Positions 46,959 through 56,050 of a stretch of 64,000 nucleotides of DNA are shown piece after piece. Numbering within the stretch: position 1 is the stretch's first letter; each line of letters opens with the position of its first letter. This DNA is from Rhizobiales bacterium 65-79 (GTDB lineage Bacteria > Pseudomonadota > Alphaproteobacteria > Rhizobiales > Rhizobiaceae). The position numbers were made by a program, and so were the translations under genes. The notes beneath the pieces are model-generated. The model saw only the letters and a program-made list of their open reading frames with translations, searched no databases and was not told the DNA's origin. The stretch covers positions 163,590 through 227,589 of the forward strand of contig MKRJ01000018.1 of assembly GCA_001896885.1 (NCBI GenBank). The letters run 5' to 3'.

Positions 46959-47426
46959 TCAGGTAAGCGGCGTCCAGGACCCGTCGGCATTGCGGCAGGC
47001 CGTACCTTTTGCGGTGCGGGCGGCAGCGCCGGCATAGACCGTATCGGAATATTGGCGGCAATTCTGCGAGCCCACCTGATAGGGCTGGCCCACCGTCACT
47101 TCTCCGTGAAGCCCCGACGTCTTGCCCTGCCACGTCACCTTCTCGCCGCTTCGCGTATATTCGAGCGCCTTGTATTCCGCTTCCAGCGCGGCGCGACGGT
47201 CGCCCACGCTGAAATCCTGACCGATCGGCCCGCCCACCAGTCCGCCGGCCATGGCGTCCAGGAGCGGATTGCCGGTACGCGGCCCCGCATAGGCGGCTAT
47301 GGCCGGATTGGCGGCCGCCGTAGCCTTCGGCCGCGGCGCGCAACCCGAAACGAGCGCCACCGCGACAACGCACCCGATGCCGACGAATTCTCTCGCTGCC
47401 AAAGACTGCTTCCTCTCACGAACCAA
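46959..47426 (-). CDS. 17-kDa surface antigen-like lipoprotein
   Basis: 155 residues. The signal is of the lipoprotein type (GIGCVVAVALVSGC, lipobox VSGC with the Cys at about residue 29). The mature protein has a Gly/Ala stretch (NPLLDAMAGGLVGGPIG) and then the outer-membrane surface-antigen pattern LEAEYKALEYTRSGEKVTWQG. It ends with CRQYSDTVYAG and a Cys-containing tail (GTACRNADGSW). Relatives are outer-membrane lipoproteins of unknown job. It is between ccmI and the FeuQ-like kinase on the same strand, with 71 bp separating it from the latter. Confidence 0.8.
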   Translation of the reverse strand: MVRERKQSLAAREFVGIGCVVAVALVSGCAPRPKATAAANPAIAAYAGPRTGNPLLDAMAGGLVGGPIGQDFSVGDRRAALEAEYKALEYTRSGEKVTWQGKTSGLHGEVTVGQPYQVGSQNCRQYSDTVYAGAAARTAKGTACRNADGSWTPLT

Positions 47427-47497
47427 TTGCCGCCACCGCCTGATTCATGCAGCCGAAGTTTGACCTTTATCGCACCGCAACACAAGTCGGCCCACGT

Positions 47498-48865
47498 TCA
47501 GGCGCCCGGCAATGTCACAACCACCTTGAGCCCGCCAAGTTCCGACCGGCCGAGTTCGAGCGACCCGCCATATTCCTCCACCAGGTCGGATACGATCGAC
47601 AGGCCGAGACCCGAGCCCGGCTTCGTCTCGTCCAGTCGCCTGCCCCGCTTCAGCGCCTCGGCCGCCTTTTCGGCGGGGATGCCGGGGCCATCGTCCTCGA
47701 TGACCAGCCTGACGGTGCCGGAGGGGGGCGCCTCGCCCGAATCCGGCAGGCTCACGCAAACGCGGCGTCTTGCCCACTTCATCGCGTTTTCGAGCAGATT
47801 TCCCGCGATCTCCTCGAAATCCTCGGTTTCGCCGGCGAAGGCCAGATCGCCTTCCGGCAGATGAAGCTTGATGTCGATATCGGGGTTGAGCTTGGCCAGC
47901 ACCCTCACCAGCCGCTCCAGCGGCGGCGCCGGCGGCGTACGGAAGACCACGCTGTCGCGCTGGGCGGCGATGCGGGCGCGCCTGAGATAGTGCTCGACCT
48001 GCAACTGCATCTGGGCGGTCTGCTCGACCACCAGCCTTCCCTGCCGGCCGCCGATCGTCCTCCCCTCGTTGAGCAGGACGGCGATCGGCGTCTTCAGCGA
48101 ATGCGCCAGATTGCCCACCTGCAGCCTGGAGCGCTCGATCATGCGGCGATTGTTGTCGATCAGCGCATTGGTCTCGGCGGCGAGAGGCCCGATCTCGGCG
48201 GGGAAATCGCCGTCTAGGCGCTGGGCCTTGCCCTCGCGCACGCGCTGCAGCGACTGGCGGACCCTGTCGAGCGGCCGCAGCCCGAGCAGGATGGCGACGC
48301 CGTTGATCAGGATCATGCCTATGCCGAACAGCGACAAGTAGAGAAAGACCCGGTGCTGGAATCCGTCGATGTCCGCCTGCAACTCGTCGCGATTGCCGGT
48401 CACGCGGAAGCGGGCCACGCGGTTGTTGGTATCGAGAACGACCTCGCTTTCCAGCACCTCGAGGCGCTGCCCGCCCGGTCCCCTGGCGCGATAGTGGCGG
48501 CGGAAATCGGGGTCGAAGGGGATGTTCCTCGACGATGAGGGGATCGGCTGGGTCAGCGAAAGCGAATGGAGTTCGCCGTGCAGCCCGTCGGAAATCGGCG
48601 TGACCGACCAGTACCAGCCGGAATTGGGCTCGCTGAAACGCAGGTCGCCGAGGTCGGGATTGCCGGTCAGCGTCCCGTCGTCCGAAACGCTGACGGAACT
48701 GACCAGGTTGAAGAGGTGAGCCGAAAGAAGGGTGCGGAAGCTGGCCGCGCTCGACCGGTAGTATAGCGCCGAGATGACCGTGCCGATGATCACCAGCGTG
48801 ATGATCGCCCATACCGTCGAAAAGGCGATGACGCGGAACGCGACCGAGCGCGGGCCAAGATTCAC
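47498..48865 (-). CDS. feuQ: FeuQ-like sensor histidine kinase
   Basis: 455 residues. A membrane helix (about 12-35), a long periplasmic sensor domain (about 36-180) and a second helix (about 182-205) are followed by a HAMP-like region. The kinase core has H-box NLAHSLKTPIAVLLNE, N-box GNLLENAMKWA, DDGPGIP and GSGLGLSIV; the PhoQ-like H-box is typical of FeuQ. In Sinorhizobium and Rhizobium, FeuQ-FeuP control cyclic glucan export and, in R. leguminosarum, iron uptake, and feuPQ lies near the cycHJKL (ccm) genes. The symbol is given by this synteny and should be tested. Confidence 0.82.
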   Translation of the reverse strand: MNLGPRSVAFRVIAFSTVWAIITLVIIGTVISALYYRSSAASFRTLLSAHLFNLVSSVSVSDDGTLTGNPDLGDLRFSEPNSGWYWSVTPISDGLHGELHSLSLTQPIPSSSRNIPFDPDFRRHYRARGPGGQRLEVLESEVVLDTNNRVARFRVTGNRDELQADIDGFQHRVFLYLSLFGIGMILINGVAILLGLRPLDRVRQSLQRVREGKAQRLDGDFPAEIGPLAAETNALIDNNRRMIERSRLQVGNLAHSLKTPIAVLLNEGRTIGGRQGRLVVEQTAQMQLQVEHYLRRARIAAQRDSVVFRTPPAPPLERLVRVLAKLNPDIDIKLHLPEGDLAFAGETEDFEEIAGNLLENAMKWARRRVCVSLPDSGEAPPSGTVRLVIEDDGPGIPAEKAAEALKRGRRLDETKPGSGLGLSIVSDLVEEYGGSLELGRSELGGLKVVVTLPGA

Positions 48866-48890
48866 GGATGAGACCCTGTCCGGCCGCCGG

Positions 48891-49559
48891 TCATGAAGAG
48901 GCCGGCTTGCGCATGCGGTAGCCCATGCCGCGAACCGTCTCGATCAGATCCATGCCCATCTTCTTGCGCAACCTGCCAACGAACACTTCTATCGTGTTGG
49001 AATCGCGATCGAAGTCCTGGTCGTACAGATGCTCGACGAGTTCGGTGCGGGAAACCACCTCGCCCATATGGTGCATCAGATAGGCGAGCAGGCGGAATTC
49101 GTGGGAGGTGAGCTTCAGCGGCTTGCCGTCGATATCCGCCTTCGAGGCCTTGGTGTCGAGCCTGAGCGGCCCGCATTCCAGTTCCGAAGATGCATGGCCC
49201 GCGGCGCGGCGGATCAGCGCCCGCACGCGGGCCAGCACTTCCTCGATGTGGAAGGGCTTGGCGACGTAGTCGTCGGCGCCGGCATCGATGCCGGCCACCT
49301 TGTCGCTCCAGCGGTCGCGCGCCGTCAGCATCAGCACCGGCATCTTGCGGCCGTCGCGACGCCAGCGCTCGACGACGCTGATACCGTCCATCTGCGGCAG
49401 GCCGATATCGAGCACGACGGCGTCGTAGGGCTCGGTGTCGCCGAGGAAATGCCCCTCCTCGCCGTCATGGGCCCTGTCGACGACGTAGCCCGCGTCGGAC
49501 AGGGCTTCGGCGAGCTGCCGGTTGAGGTCCTTGTCGTCCTCGACGATCAGTATGCGCAT
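48891..49559 (-). CDS. feuP: FeuP-like OmpR-family response regulator
   Basis: 222 residues: receiver domain (about 1-115) with MRILIVEDDKDLN, the phosphorylation Asp in AVVLDIGLPQMDG and KPFHIEEVLARV, then a winged-helix domain ending SNTIEVFVGRLRKKMGMDLIETVRGMGYR. The gene starts 4 bp after the stop of the FeuN-like gene and ends 25 bp before feuQ, so the three form an operon. A longer frame through the FeuN-like gene is rejected. Function by synteny is as for feuQ. Confidence 0.85.
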   Translation of the reverse strand: MRILIVEDDKDLNRQLAEALSDAGYVVDRAHDGEEGHFLGDTEPYDAVVLDIGLPQMDGISVVERWRRDGRKMPVLMLTARDRWSDKVAGIDAGADDYVAKPFHIEEVLARVRALIRRAAGHASSELECGPLRLDTKASKADIDGKPLKLTSHEFRLLAYLMHHMGEVVSRTELVEHLYDQDFDRDSNTIEVFVGRLRKKMGMDLIETVRGMGYRMRKPASS

Positions 49560-49563
49560 AATC

Positions 49564-49815
49564 TCACTCGGCGGGAACGACGATCTGGGCCCTGCGCGGG
49601 CGTTGGCCGTCCTTGGCGGGGATGAGGACGACGATGACGCAGACGGTCTTCCCGCGCTTCGCCTCGGGCGTCGCCCTGGCGAGCTGGCCGCCGTTCTGGG
49701 CGGCGACGCGCTGGCCGACCGAATAGCAGTCGGCCGCCGCGGCGGGCGCGGTGGCGGCCGCAAGGCCCGCAAGCACGGTCCCGGCGATGAAGAAAAAAGG
49801 AAGAGAACGTCTCAT
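49564..49815 (-). CDS. feuN: FeuN-like small periplasmic regulator of FeuPQ
   Basis: 83 residues with a signal peptide (PFFFIAGTVLAGLAAATAPAAAA). The mature part of about 55 residues has two cysteines (ADCYSVGQ and KTVCVIVV) that could form a disulfide, a Q/N-rich segment (RVAAQNGGQLARA) and ends DGQRPRRAQIVVPAE. In S. meliloti a small periplasmic protein, FeuN, is encoded just before feuP and inhibits the FeuQ kinase; position, size, export signal and coupling (4-bp gap to feuP) all fit. I recognise it by context and size rather than by a sequence search. Confidence 0.75.
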   Translation of the reverse strand: MRRSLPFFFIAGTVLAGLAAATAPAAAADCYSVGQRVAAQNGGQLARATPEAKRGKTVCVIVVLIPAKDGQRPRRAQIVVPAE

Positions 49816-49853
49816 TCCGCCCTTTTAGCGCATGGCGGCTGAACGCGAAATGA

Positions 49854-49885
49854 ATGCCGGCGGAGGAAATTCCATCCGCCGGCAT
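49854..49885 (-). terminator. Hairpin between the GTA cluster and feuN
   Basis: ATGCCGGCGGA (49854-49864) pairs perfectly over 11 bp with TCCGCCGGCAT (49875-49885). On the minus strand it comes right after the last GTA-associated gene and is followed by a TTCATTTCG tract, which is only moderately T-rich. It would end the GTA transcript before feuN. Confidence 0.65.
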
Positions 49886-49905
49886 CCATGGCAATTCGCG
49901 GCCAT

Positions 49906-50112
49906 CTATTTGAGCTGGTGCGTCGCGAAAAAGCGGCCGGTAATGGCGACGATACCGGCGATGCCGCTGATCGCCTGGAGGAGAGTGTCGGTCAGGGAAG
50001 AGCCGTCGATCCCGGCCGTCGAGAAGCCGAACAGTCCGGCAAGGGACATCGCGATCGTCACGAACGATGCCCAGATCGTGCGGGAGAGATACCAGGGTTT
50101 GGTTGCATCCAT
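49906..50112 (-). CDS. Holin-like small membrane protein at the end of the GTA cluster
   Basis: 68 residues. A charged N-terminus (DATKPWYLSRTIWASF) is followed by two hydrophobic helices (about residues 12-32 and 43-62) separated by a Gly/Ser/Asp loop. The C-terminus is short and basic (FFATHQLK). This is the topology of small phage holins. It is 38 bp after the g15 gene on the same strand, so it is likely part of the GTA transcript. Pore formation for particle release is an inference from topology and position, not from homology. An ordinary membrane protein remains possible. Confidence 0.65.
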   Translation of the reverse strand: MDATKPWYLSRTIWASFVTIAMSLAGLFGFSTAGIDGSSLTDTLLQAISGIAGIVAITGRFFATHQLK

Positions 50113-50150
50113 TTCAGTTTCCTTTCCAGTTGAGACGAGAGAAGCGGCGT

Positions 50151-53100
50151 TCAGCCGAGCGGGAATGTCACGGAGGCAGGCAGTCCCGGCCCGACAGTCG
50201 CGCTGACCTGGCGGACGGTGACGCGGACGGCTTCCGGCGGAACGGGGAAATCTTCGGCGACGGCGCCCGCGGCGTACGACCACATCGGCGAGGAGACCGT
50301 TACGGAACGTACCGTATCCCCCTCCGCCGGAGCGATATCGACCTGGTAGGCTTCGGTCTCCTCGCCGAGCGGAATCTCGGCGGGGAGCCAGCTATCCGCA
50401 TCGATCCGGCCGCGGCGGATCCATGAAATATCGATGTCGCCGCCCACTTGAGCGACTGCCTTCAGATGGACCGGCGACAATGGCGTCAGCGCGCGCAATC
50501 CGCCGGTTTCCGTGTATCGGCCGAAGGACGGACCGGAAAAGTCCTCGCCGCTCGGTCCCACCCGCCAGTTGAGCGAGAGACCGATTTCCGAGGAAAGCAG
50601 CCCGGCCGGCCTGACCGCCTCGTCCAGCAGCACGAAGGAGGCGCCCGCCACCGCGCCGGCGGCCATGGCGTCGTCCGTTCCGAGCTGGCCGCGCAGCAGG
50701 CCGGAAAGCCACCAGACCGAAGGCGCGGTCTCTTCCGCCGCCAGGAACTGGACAAGTTCCCAGGCGCCGCTCGCCGAACGGATGGCGGCGGCATTGGCGC
50801 CGTTCAGAAGCTGGAGTTCCGAGACACTCTGCAACTCGCCGTCCGACAGGCGCACGCTGATTTCCGTCGAAGAGACGACGCGGCCGGCAAAGCCCGGAAG
50901 AAGCGGCTCCAGCAGCTCGCCGATCACGGCCGGCGCGCCGACGGAAGCACGGAGGGCGAAGCCGGTGTCCTCGGGCGAGACGTAAAGCGTCTCCGTCTTC
51001 CAGGGGTTCGTCCATATGGCGACGCGGAACTGGTCTTCCGGAGCGCCGTCCGAAACCATGGGCAGGTCCATGAACTCGACCAGCGGTTCCCCGATCACGG
51101 CTCCCGCAGAAGCTACGGCGAACGGCAGGGCCGGTCGCCAGGGCGTCGGCGCGACGCGCAACAGGCGGCGTGCGGAAAGCCTGCGCAGGACGCCCTCGTC
51201 GATCTCCGTCACCAGGAACTCGTCGGCACTCCCGGAGACGCGGACGATGGAGCCGACCTGTGGGCCGACCGTGGCGGCCGGGACGGCCAGGCTGATCGCT
51301 TCCCTGCCCTGCCAGGCGCGGCGCAGCCAGTCGGCGACCAGCGCTTCCGCCGCGCCGGTGTCGATGATGCCCGGCAGCGCCAGCGCCTGTTCCGCGTCGT
51401 CGGCGGCGCCCTCGCGTCGGGCGCGCGCCGCCGCCGCCTGATAGTCGCGCAGGCCATCCTGGAAGGAGAGCGCGGCGCCAGCCGGAAGATCGCCCGTGGC
51501 GGCGCGCGTCTTCTCGATCGCCGCGGCATTGTCGTCCAAAGCCGTATCGGCGATGTCGATCGGAGCAAGCGCAAGCGCCGTCGGCGAGCGGAAGAAAAGG
51601 GCGCCGTCATCCTCGTGGACCGCAAGGCCGTAGAGATCCACCAATGGCTGCAGGGCCGAGCGCGCCGACGACGGGTCGGAAACGACATAACCAGCCAGGA
51701 AGCCGTCCGCTTTCGCGGTATCCGCCGGGGGAAGGCCGTGGTCGGCAAGGATCGCGTCGATCAGGCCGGAAAGCGAGACGCCCGAGAGCCGGCCGTTCAG
51801 CCAATGGCCGAGCGACCAGTCGTCACCGTCGCTCCACACGTCGCGGAGCAGGGGAAAGGCCGGATAGGGCCTGGCGTCCCAGCACCAGACATAAAGCCGC
51901 GAGGGATCGACCATGCGGTCGCCATAGACGGCGGAGACCGGATTGGCGGCATCCTCGAAATCCGGATCGTCGGGATTCCAGTATCGGCCGTGCGCCTCGA
52001 GGAAGCGCTGCTGCGCCAGGTCGGATCGCCCGCCGCTGGAGAAATAGGGCGAGGCGTTCTCGGAGGATTTCGGATCGGGGAAGACATTGGGCTGGTTCGG
52101 CCCCTTGTCGGCAGCCGGACATCCGATTTCGCTGAACCATATCGGCTTTCCGCCCGGCACCCAGGCGGTGGCGGTCTGAGCCTCGACGCCGCCGACGCGG
52201 TTGAAATGGGCATTCGACCACCAGCCGACGAGGTCCTTGCAGCGGAAGGCCCACGGCTTGCCGTAGGCGCCGTCCGTGATGTCGGTGCGCCGGCGCTCCT
52301 TGCGATCCTCCTCGCTGGCGTAATACCAGTCGAAGCCTTCGCCGCCAGCTATTCCCGCGCCCAGCCCGACGGGATCGTAGGGTCCCTCCAGGCCGTCCCG
52401 GCTGCCGCCTCCATAGTCGGCGTCGCGCCAGTCGGAGAGCGGCATGTAATTGTCGATGCCTACCGCATCGATCGCCGCGTGCGCCCATAGATCGTCCAGA
52501 TGGAAGAAGACGTCGCCCGAGCCGTCCGCCGGATGGTAGCCGAAATACTCGCTCCAGTCGGCGCCGTACGTGATCTTCGCCGTCGGCCCTAGGACCGACC
52601 GCACGTCGGCCGCTAGCGAACAAAGGCATCCCACGAACGGGAAGGCGTTCGCGTCGTCGCGGAGCGTCGTCAGGCCGCGCAATTCCGAGCCGATCAGGAA
52701 AGCGTCGACGCCACCCGCCGCCCTGGCGAGGGCAGCGTAGTGCAGGATGAACCGCCGATAGCCCCAGTCGCCGGAGGCTCCGGCAAAGCGGACGGTGTCG
52801 TCGCCGGCGTCGAAATCGCCGATTGCCGCCGTTCCGCAAAAGGCGTCGATCTCCGCCCTGACCGCCGACGTCTTGTCGGTGGTCCCCGGCTGACCCGGAG
52901 CGACCAGCGACGTGATGCGGCCGCGCCAGGGATAGGCGGCCTGGGCGTCGCCGCCATAGGGATCCGGCAGCGCGTTGTCGGCCGGTACGTCCATCATGAC
53001 GAACGGATAGAGCGTGACCTTCAGCCCCCTCGCCTTGAGCTCGGCGATGGCGTCAAGCACGGAGCGGTCCGACGGCGTGCCGCCATAGGCCGGCGCGCCC

Positions 53101-54044
53101 TCATGGGTCGACACAATGACGGCGTCCTCGCGCGACACGCCCGAGACCAACCAGTCCTGCGACAGGCCGGACGGGTTCGCCTGCGTCACCGCCGGCCGCA
53201 CCCGGCATTGGCCGGCGCGGAGATCGTTGCCGAACCAGGCAACGACCAGCGCCACGTTCTCGAGGCCCGGGCAAAGCGCCTGCAGTTCGTCGAGGGAAGC
53301 CGCAAAATCGGAAGCTGCCGTCAGCACGTGCCGGTTGACCGGCTGCGTCTCGCCCTTGCGGATCCTGAGCGTCACCGCGTCCGGTTCCAGGCCGTATTCG
53401 GTCGAGCCCGGGATCAGCGTCACGGAACGGATCTGCCGGTTGAGATCGTCGCGCGGGCGCATCACCTCGAACTGGAATTGCGGGAGACGGTTGCCGTAGT
53501 CGTCGAGCGGGAAATGCTCGATGACGGCGTAGGCCACGCCGCGATAGGCCGGCGCGTTGCCGGCGCCCTGCTTAGCCTCGATCAGAGGATCGACGAATTG
53601 GTCCTCGCCGCCTTCATGGATGCGGATATCGTATTTCGTCCGGTCGAACTCCCTGCCGTCGGCCCAGATGCGGCGCACGCCGGCGATTTCGCCTTCGCAG
53701 AGCACGAAGGCGGCGTTGGCGAAATAGGAATAGGTCGTGACCTTGGGGCCGCCCTTGAAGCCTTGGCGCTTGCTGGTCCGCTTCTCCTCGAAACGCGTCG
53801 CCCAGATCAGCGTGCCGCCGGTGCGCGCCGTGCCGTAGATGCGCGGGATGGATGCGCCTTCCTCGGCGGTAAACGGGCGCGCGGTCACCAGTCTCGGCCC
53901 CTCGATGTGGCGGGTGCTCTCGATCAGGGCGCGATCGACGAGGTAGCCCGCCGTCGCGCCGACGGCCGAGCCCACCGCCGCGCCGACAGCACCGAACGCG
54001 CCGCCGAGAAAGGCTCCGGCGGCCTGCAACACCAGTGTGGCCAT
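50151..54044 (-). CDS. g15: GTA megatron/tail fibre protein (RcGTA g15-like)
   Basis: 1297 residues. It forms the distal end of the GTA tail, with host-contact and cell-wall functions. The N-terminal hydrophobic glycine-rich stretch (about residues 1-45) is followed by phage-tail-type sequence with IPRIYGTARTGGTLIWATRF. The TIM-barrel-like central domain (about 380-800) contains AYGGTPSDRSV, IGSELRGLTTLRDD and KPIWFSEIGCPA. The C-terminal part continues the putative phage tail protein. The ATG at 54044 is chosen because it starts a complete g15-like N-terminus; the longer frame runs through the g14 gene. Confidence 0.92.
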   Translation of the reverse strand: MATLVLQAAGAFLGGAFGAVGAAVGSAVGATAGYLVDRALIESTRHIEGPRLVTARPFTAEEGASIPRIYGTARTGGTLIWATRFEEKRTSKRQGFKGGPKVTTYSYFANAAFVLCEGEIAGVRRIWADGREFDRTKYDIRIHEGGEDQFVDPLIEAKQGAGNAPAYRGVAYAVIEHFPLDDYGNRLPQFQFEVMRPRDDLNRQIRSVTLIPGSTEYGLEPDAVTLRIRKGETQPVNRHVLTAASDFAASLDELQALCPGLENVALVVAWFGNDLRAGQCRVRPAVTQANPSGLSQDWLVSGVSREDAVIVSTHEGAPAYGGTPSDRSVLDAIAELKARGLKVTLYPFVMMDVPADNALPDPYGGDAQAAYPWRGRITSLVAPGQPGTTDKTSAVRAEIDAFCGTAAIGDFDAGDDTVRFAGASGDWGYRRFILHYAALARAAGGVDAFLIGSELRGLTTLRDDANAFPFVGCLCSLAADVRSVLGPTAKITYGADWSEYFGYHPADGSGDVFFHLDDLWAHAAIDAVGIDNYMPLSDWRDADYGGGSRDGLEGPYDPVGLGAGIAGGEGFDWYYASEEDRKERRRTDITDGAYGKPWAFRCKDLVGWWSNAHFNRVGGVEAQTATAWVPGGKPIWFSEIGCPAADKGPNQPNVFPDPKSSENASPYFSSGGRSDLAQQRFLEAHGRYWNPDDPDFEDAANPVSAVYGDRMVDPSRLYVWCWDARPYPAFPLLRDVWSDGDDWSLGHWLNGRLSGVSLSGLIDAILADHGLPPADTAKADGFLAGYVVSDPSSARSALQPLVDLYGLAVHEDDGALFFRSPTALALAPIDIADTALDDNAAAIEKTRAATGDLPAGAALSFQDGLRDYQAAAARARREGAADDAEQALALPGIIDTGAAEALVADWLRRAWQGREAISLAVPAATVGPQVGSIVRVSGSADEFLVTEIDEGVLRRLSARRLLRVAPTPWRPALPFAVASAGAVIGEPLVEFMDLPMVSDGAPEDQFRVAIWTNPWKTETLYVSPEDTGFALRASVGAPAVIGELLEPLLPGFAGRVVSSTEISVRLSDGELQSVSELQLLNGANAAAIRSASGAWELVQFLAAEETAPSVWWLSGLLRGQLGTDDAMAAGAVAGASFVLLDEAVRPAGLLSSEIGLSLNWRVGPSGEDFSGPSFGRYTETGGLRALTPLSPVHLKAVAQVGGDIDISWIRRGRIDADSWLPAEIPLGEETEAYQVDIAPAEGDTVRSVTVSSPMWSYAAGAVAEDFPVPPEAVRVTVRQVSATVGPGLPASVTFPLG

Positions 54045-54046
54045 GC

Positions 54047-54508
54047 TTATCGTCCGACGGGGAGTTCGGGGAAGGCGAAGACGCCAGCGATCCGGCGGCG
54101 CCAATGCGGAACGAGCGCCGAGACCAGGACCGAATGGCCCTGGTAGGCGTGGATAAAGCGTTCGTCGGCGACGAAAATGCCGGCATGCTTCGCCGGCACG
54201 TTCGGCCGCCAGCGGAAAAGCAGGAGGTCGCCTGCGGCCATATCCTCCCTGTCCTTCTCTATGCAGTAGCGCCGCGCCGCGGTCAGCAGGCGGTCCTCGG
54301 CGCCCGCCTCGGCCCAGTCGGCGGCATAGGGGCCGGGCGTTTCCGGCTCTTCGCCGTAAACGCCGTGCCAGACGCCGCGGACGAGGCCGAGGCAGTCGCA
54401 GCCGACGCCCTTGCGCGAGCCCTGGTGCCGATAAGGCGTGCCGATCCATGTCCGCGCCTCGGCGATGATGCGCGAAGCGGCCGGCGCGATGATGTCTTCG
54501 CTCGTCAT
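54047..54508 (-). CDS. g14: GTA NlpC/P60-family peptidase (RcGTA g14-like)
   Basis: 153 residues: NlpC/P60 fold with the catalytic Cys in RKGVGCDCLGLVRG (about residue 39), a conserved His in VPAKHAGIFVADERFIHAYQ and the surrounding GTPYRHQGSR motif. In RcGTA this peptidase sits at the tail tip and cuts peptidoglycan during DNA injection. Its stop lies 2 bp before the g15 start, and it starts 4 bp inside the g13 stop. All neighbours belong to the same GTA order. Confidence 0.93.
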   Translation of the reverse strand: MTSEDIIAPAASRIIAEARTWIGTPYRHQGSRKGVGCDCLGLVRGVWHGVYGEEPETPGPYAADWAEAGAEDRLLTAARRYCIEKDREDMAAGDLLLFRWRPNVPAKHAGIFVADERFIHAYQGHSVLVSALVPHWRRRIAGVFAFPELPVGR

Positions 54509-55395
54509 GGGACCAGCGGGCCTCCGTCGAAATTGCCGCCGTCGGTAACGTAGCCATAGGCCGCGTCGTTGCCGGGCAGATGCGGGAACCCGCGGAAATT
54601 CAGCTCGTTGGCGAATTTCGCCTTGCAGGTCTCGAAACGCTTGTCGCAGCCGGCGACGACCGTGAACGCATCGCCGGCCGCCGGCACGCCGGGCCCGTCG
54701 CGCCACAGCACGAAGCGGATTTCGCCCGGGTGAACGAGATGATCGATGATGCGGACCTTGCGCGCCCTCCCCGAGCCGCTCGTCCATGTAAGGAGGCCGT
54801 TGGCGAACCAGCCGGCGGCGAAGGAATCGAGGCCGGCGACGACAATCGTGTCGGCCGTCTCCATCGACGTCACGGTTCCCGCACAGGAATAGCCTGCGAG
54901 GCCGAGATCGAAGCCGCAGCGCGCATCGCCCAATTCAGCGTCGCAATGGCGGCGCACGGTGCGGCCGTTCGGCCGGTCGAGCGCCTGCGCCATGCTTTCC
55001 AGCTCGGCGGTGAAGCGGCCGTCGCTTCGCGTGATCTTGCCGATCACCGCCTTGCGGATGCGCGCAAACTGGCTTGGATCGGCCCAGTTGACGAGATAGG
55101 TCTCGACGGTCGCGCCGTCGAAGAGGCCGGCCTCGATATCCGCCTCGGCGAGATCGGCCGAGGAAAGCGCGCCCTCCACATCGACCGTATCGACCGCGAG
55201 CCCGAGCGAGGAACGCGCCTCGCTGGCCGCAAAGCCGGAGCCCGGCTCGCAATCGATCCCGTCGACGACAAGCGGCCGATCATGGTCGGTGAAGCCGCGC
55301 GCGACGCCGTCCTCGCGGGTCAGCTTCCAGCACTGGCAGATCGTCGTCACCTCGCCGGCGAGATGCGCGGCGAGCGCCTCGGGATAGGTCGTCAA
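54505..55395 (-). CDS. g13: GTA hub protein, DUF2163 (RcGTA g13-like)
   Basis: 296 residues. The N-terminal half has the DUF2163 pattern (TTICQCWKLTREDGV, FTDHDRPL). The C-terminal half has cysteines at about 151, 160, 250 and 257 (HCDAELGDARCGFDL and GCDKRFETCKAKF) followed by NELNFRGFPHLPG. In the RcGTA and lambda-type hub proteins an Fe-S cluster is bound by such cysteines, so a cluster is inferred here. It links the tail tube to the baseplate. Overlaps both neighbours by 4 bp. Confidence 0.93.
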   Translation of the reverse strand: MTTYPEALAAHLAGEVTTICQCWKLTREDGVARGFTDHDRPLVVDGIDCEPGSGFAASEARSSLGLAVDTVDVEGALSSADLAEADIEAGLFDGATVETYLVNWADPSQFARIRKAVIGKITRSDGRFTAELESMAQALDRPNGRTVRRHCDAELGDARCGFDLGLAGYSCAGTVTSMETADTIVVAGLDSFAAGWFANGLLTWTSGSGRARKVRIIDHLVHPGEIRFVLWRDGPGVPAAGDAFTVVAGCDKRFETCKAKFANELNFRGFPHLPGNDAAYGYVTDGGNFDGGPLVP

Positions 55396-56042
55396 AGGAT
55401 CACCTCCACCAGCGGGATGCTCGGGATCTGCCCGGCCTTGAAGGAGTGCAGGCCGATCTCGATGCGCTCGGTGTCGAAGCGCACCGGCACGTCGAACTCA
55501 TAGCCGGCGGTCACCGCCTGCCCTGCCGCCGGGACGGCGCCGGCGGCGAAGACCACTGCCCCGGTGGTCTCGTCAAAGGAGAAGTCGGCGGGGCTTGCTT
55601 TCTCGACGCCGGCCACGGCGACGCGCAACGTGCCGGCGACCGGCTTCATGATCGGCCTTGCATAGGCCTCGGCGCCGTCGCCGTAGTTCTTGGCGAGAGC
55701 AAAGCCGGCCCTTGCCCCGTCACCCGTGCCCAGCGCCTGGTCGAGCGGCGCGGGCACGGCGTCAGGCCGGCAGGACTTCATGTCGAACGGGTCGCGGAAG
55801 CGGAAGCCGTAGAGCGAGCCGCGCCGCGCCTCGAAGAAAGCGAGCACGTCGTAGAGGTCGTCGAGCGACCGCACGCCCGTGCCGGCATCATAGGAGCGGC
55901 GCGACAGCGCCACGCGCGCGTTGCGCTTCTCCCGGCCGGAGGAAAGCCGGACGATCTCGTTCTTCCGCTCCGGTCCGCCGGTCGCCCCGAAGGAGACGGC
56001 CAGGGGGAACAGCACGTCGTGGAAGCTTGCCGTATCGCTCAT
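55392..56042 (-). CDS. g12: GTA distal tail protein, DUF2460 (RcGTA g12-like)
   Basis: 216 residues, DUF2460. Typical segments are FHDVLFPLAVSFGATGGPE near the start, RRSYDAGTGVRSLDDLYDVLAFFEAR and GSLYGFRFRDPFD in the middle, then AGYEFDVPVRFDTERI and IPSIPLVEVIL at the end. It forms the ring at the lower end of the tail. The open frame could extend to a TTG at 56054, but ATG 56042 is the first canonical start. The preceding g11 stop is at 56051, giving an 8-bp gap. Confidence 0.92.
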   Translation of the reverse strand: MSDTASFHDVLFPLAVSFGATGGPERKNEIVRLSSGREKRNARVALSRRSYDAGTGVRSLDDLYDVLAFFEARRGSLYGFRFRDPFDMKSCRPDAVPAPLDQALGTGDGARAGFALAKNYGDGAEAYARPIMKPVAGTLRVAVAGVEKASPADFSFDETTGAVVFAAGAVPAAGQAVTAGYEFDVPVRFDTERIEIGLHSFKAGQIPSIPLVEVIL

Positions 56043-56050
56043 CGGCGGAC

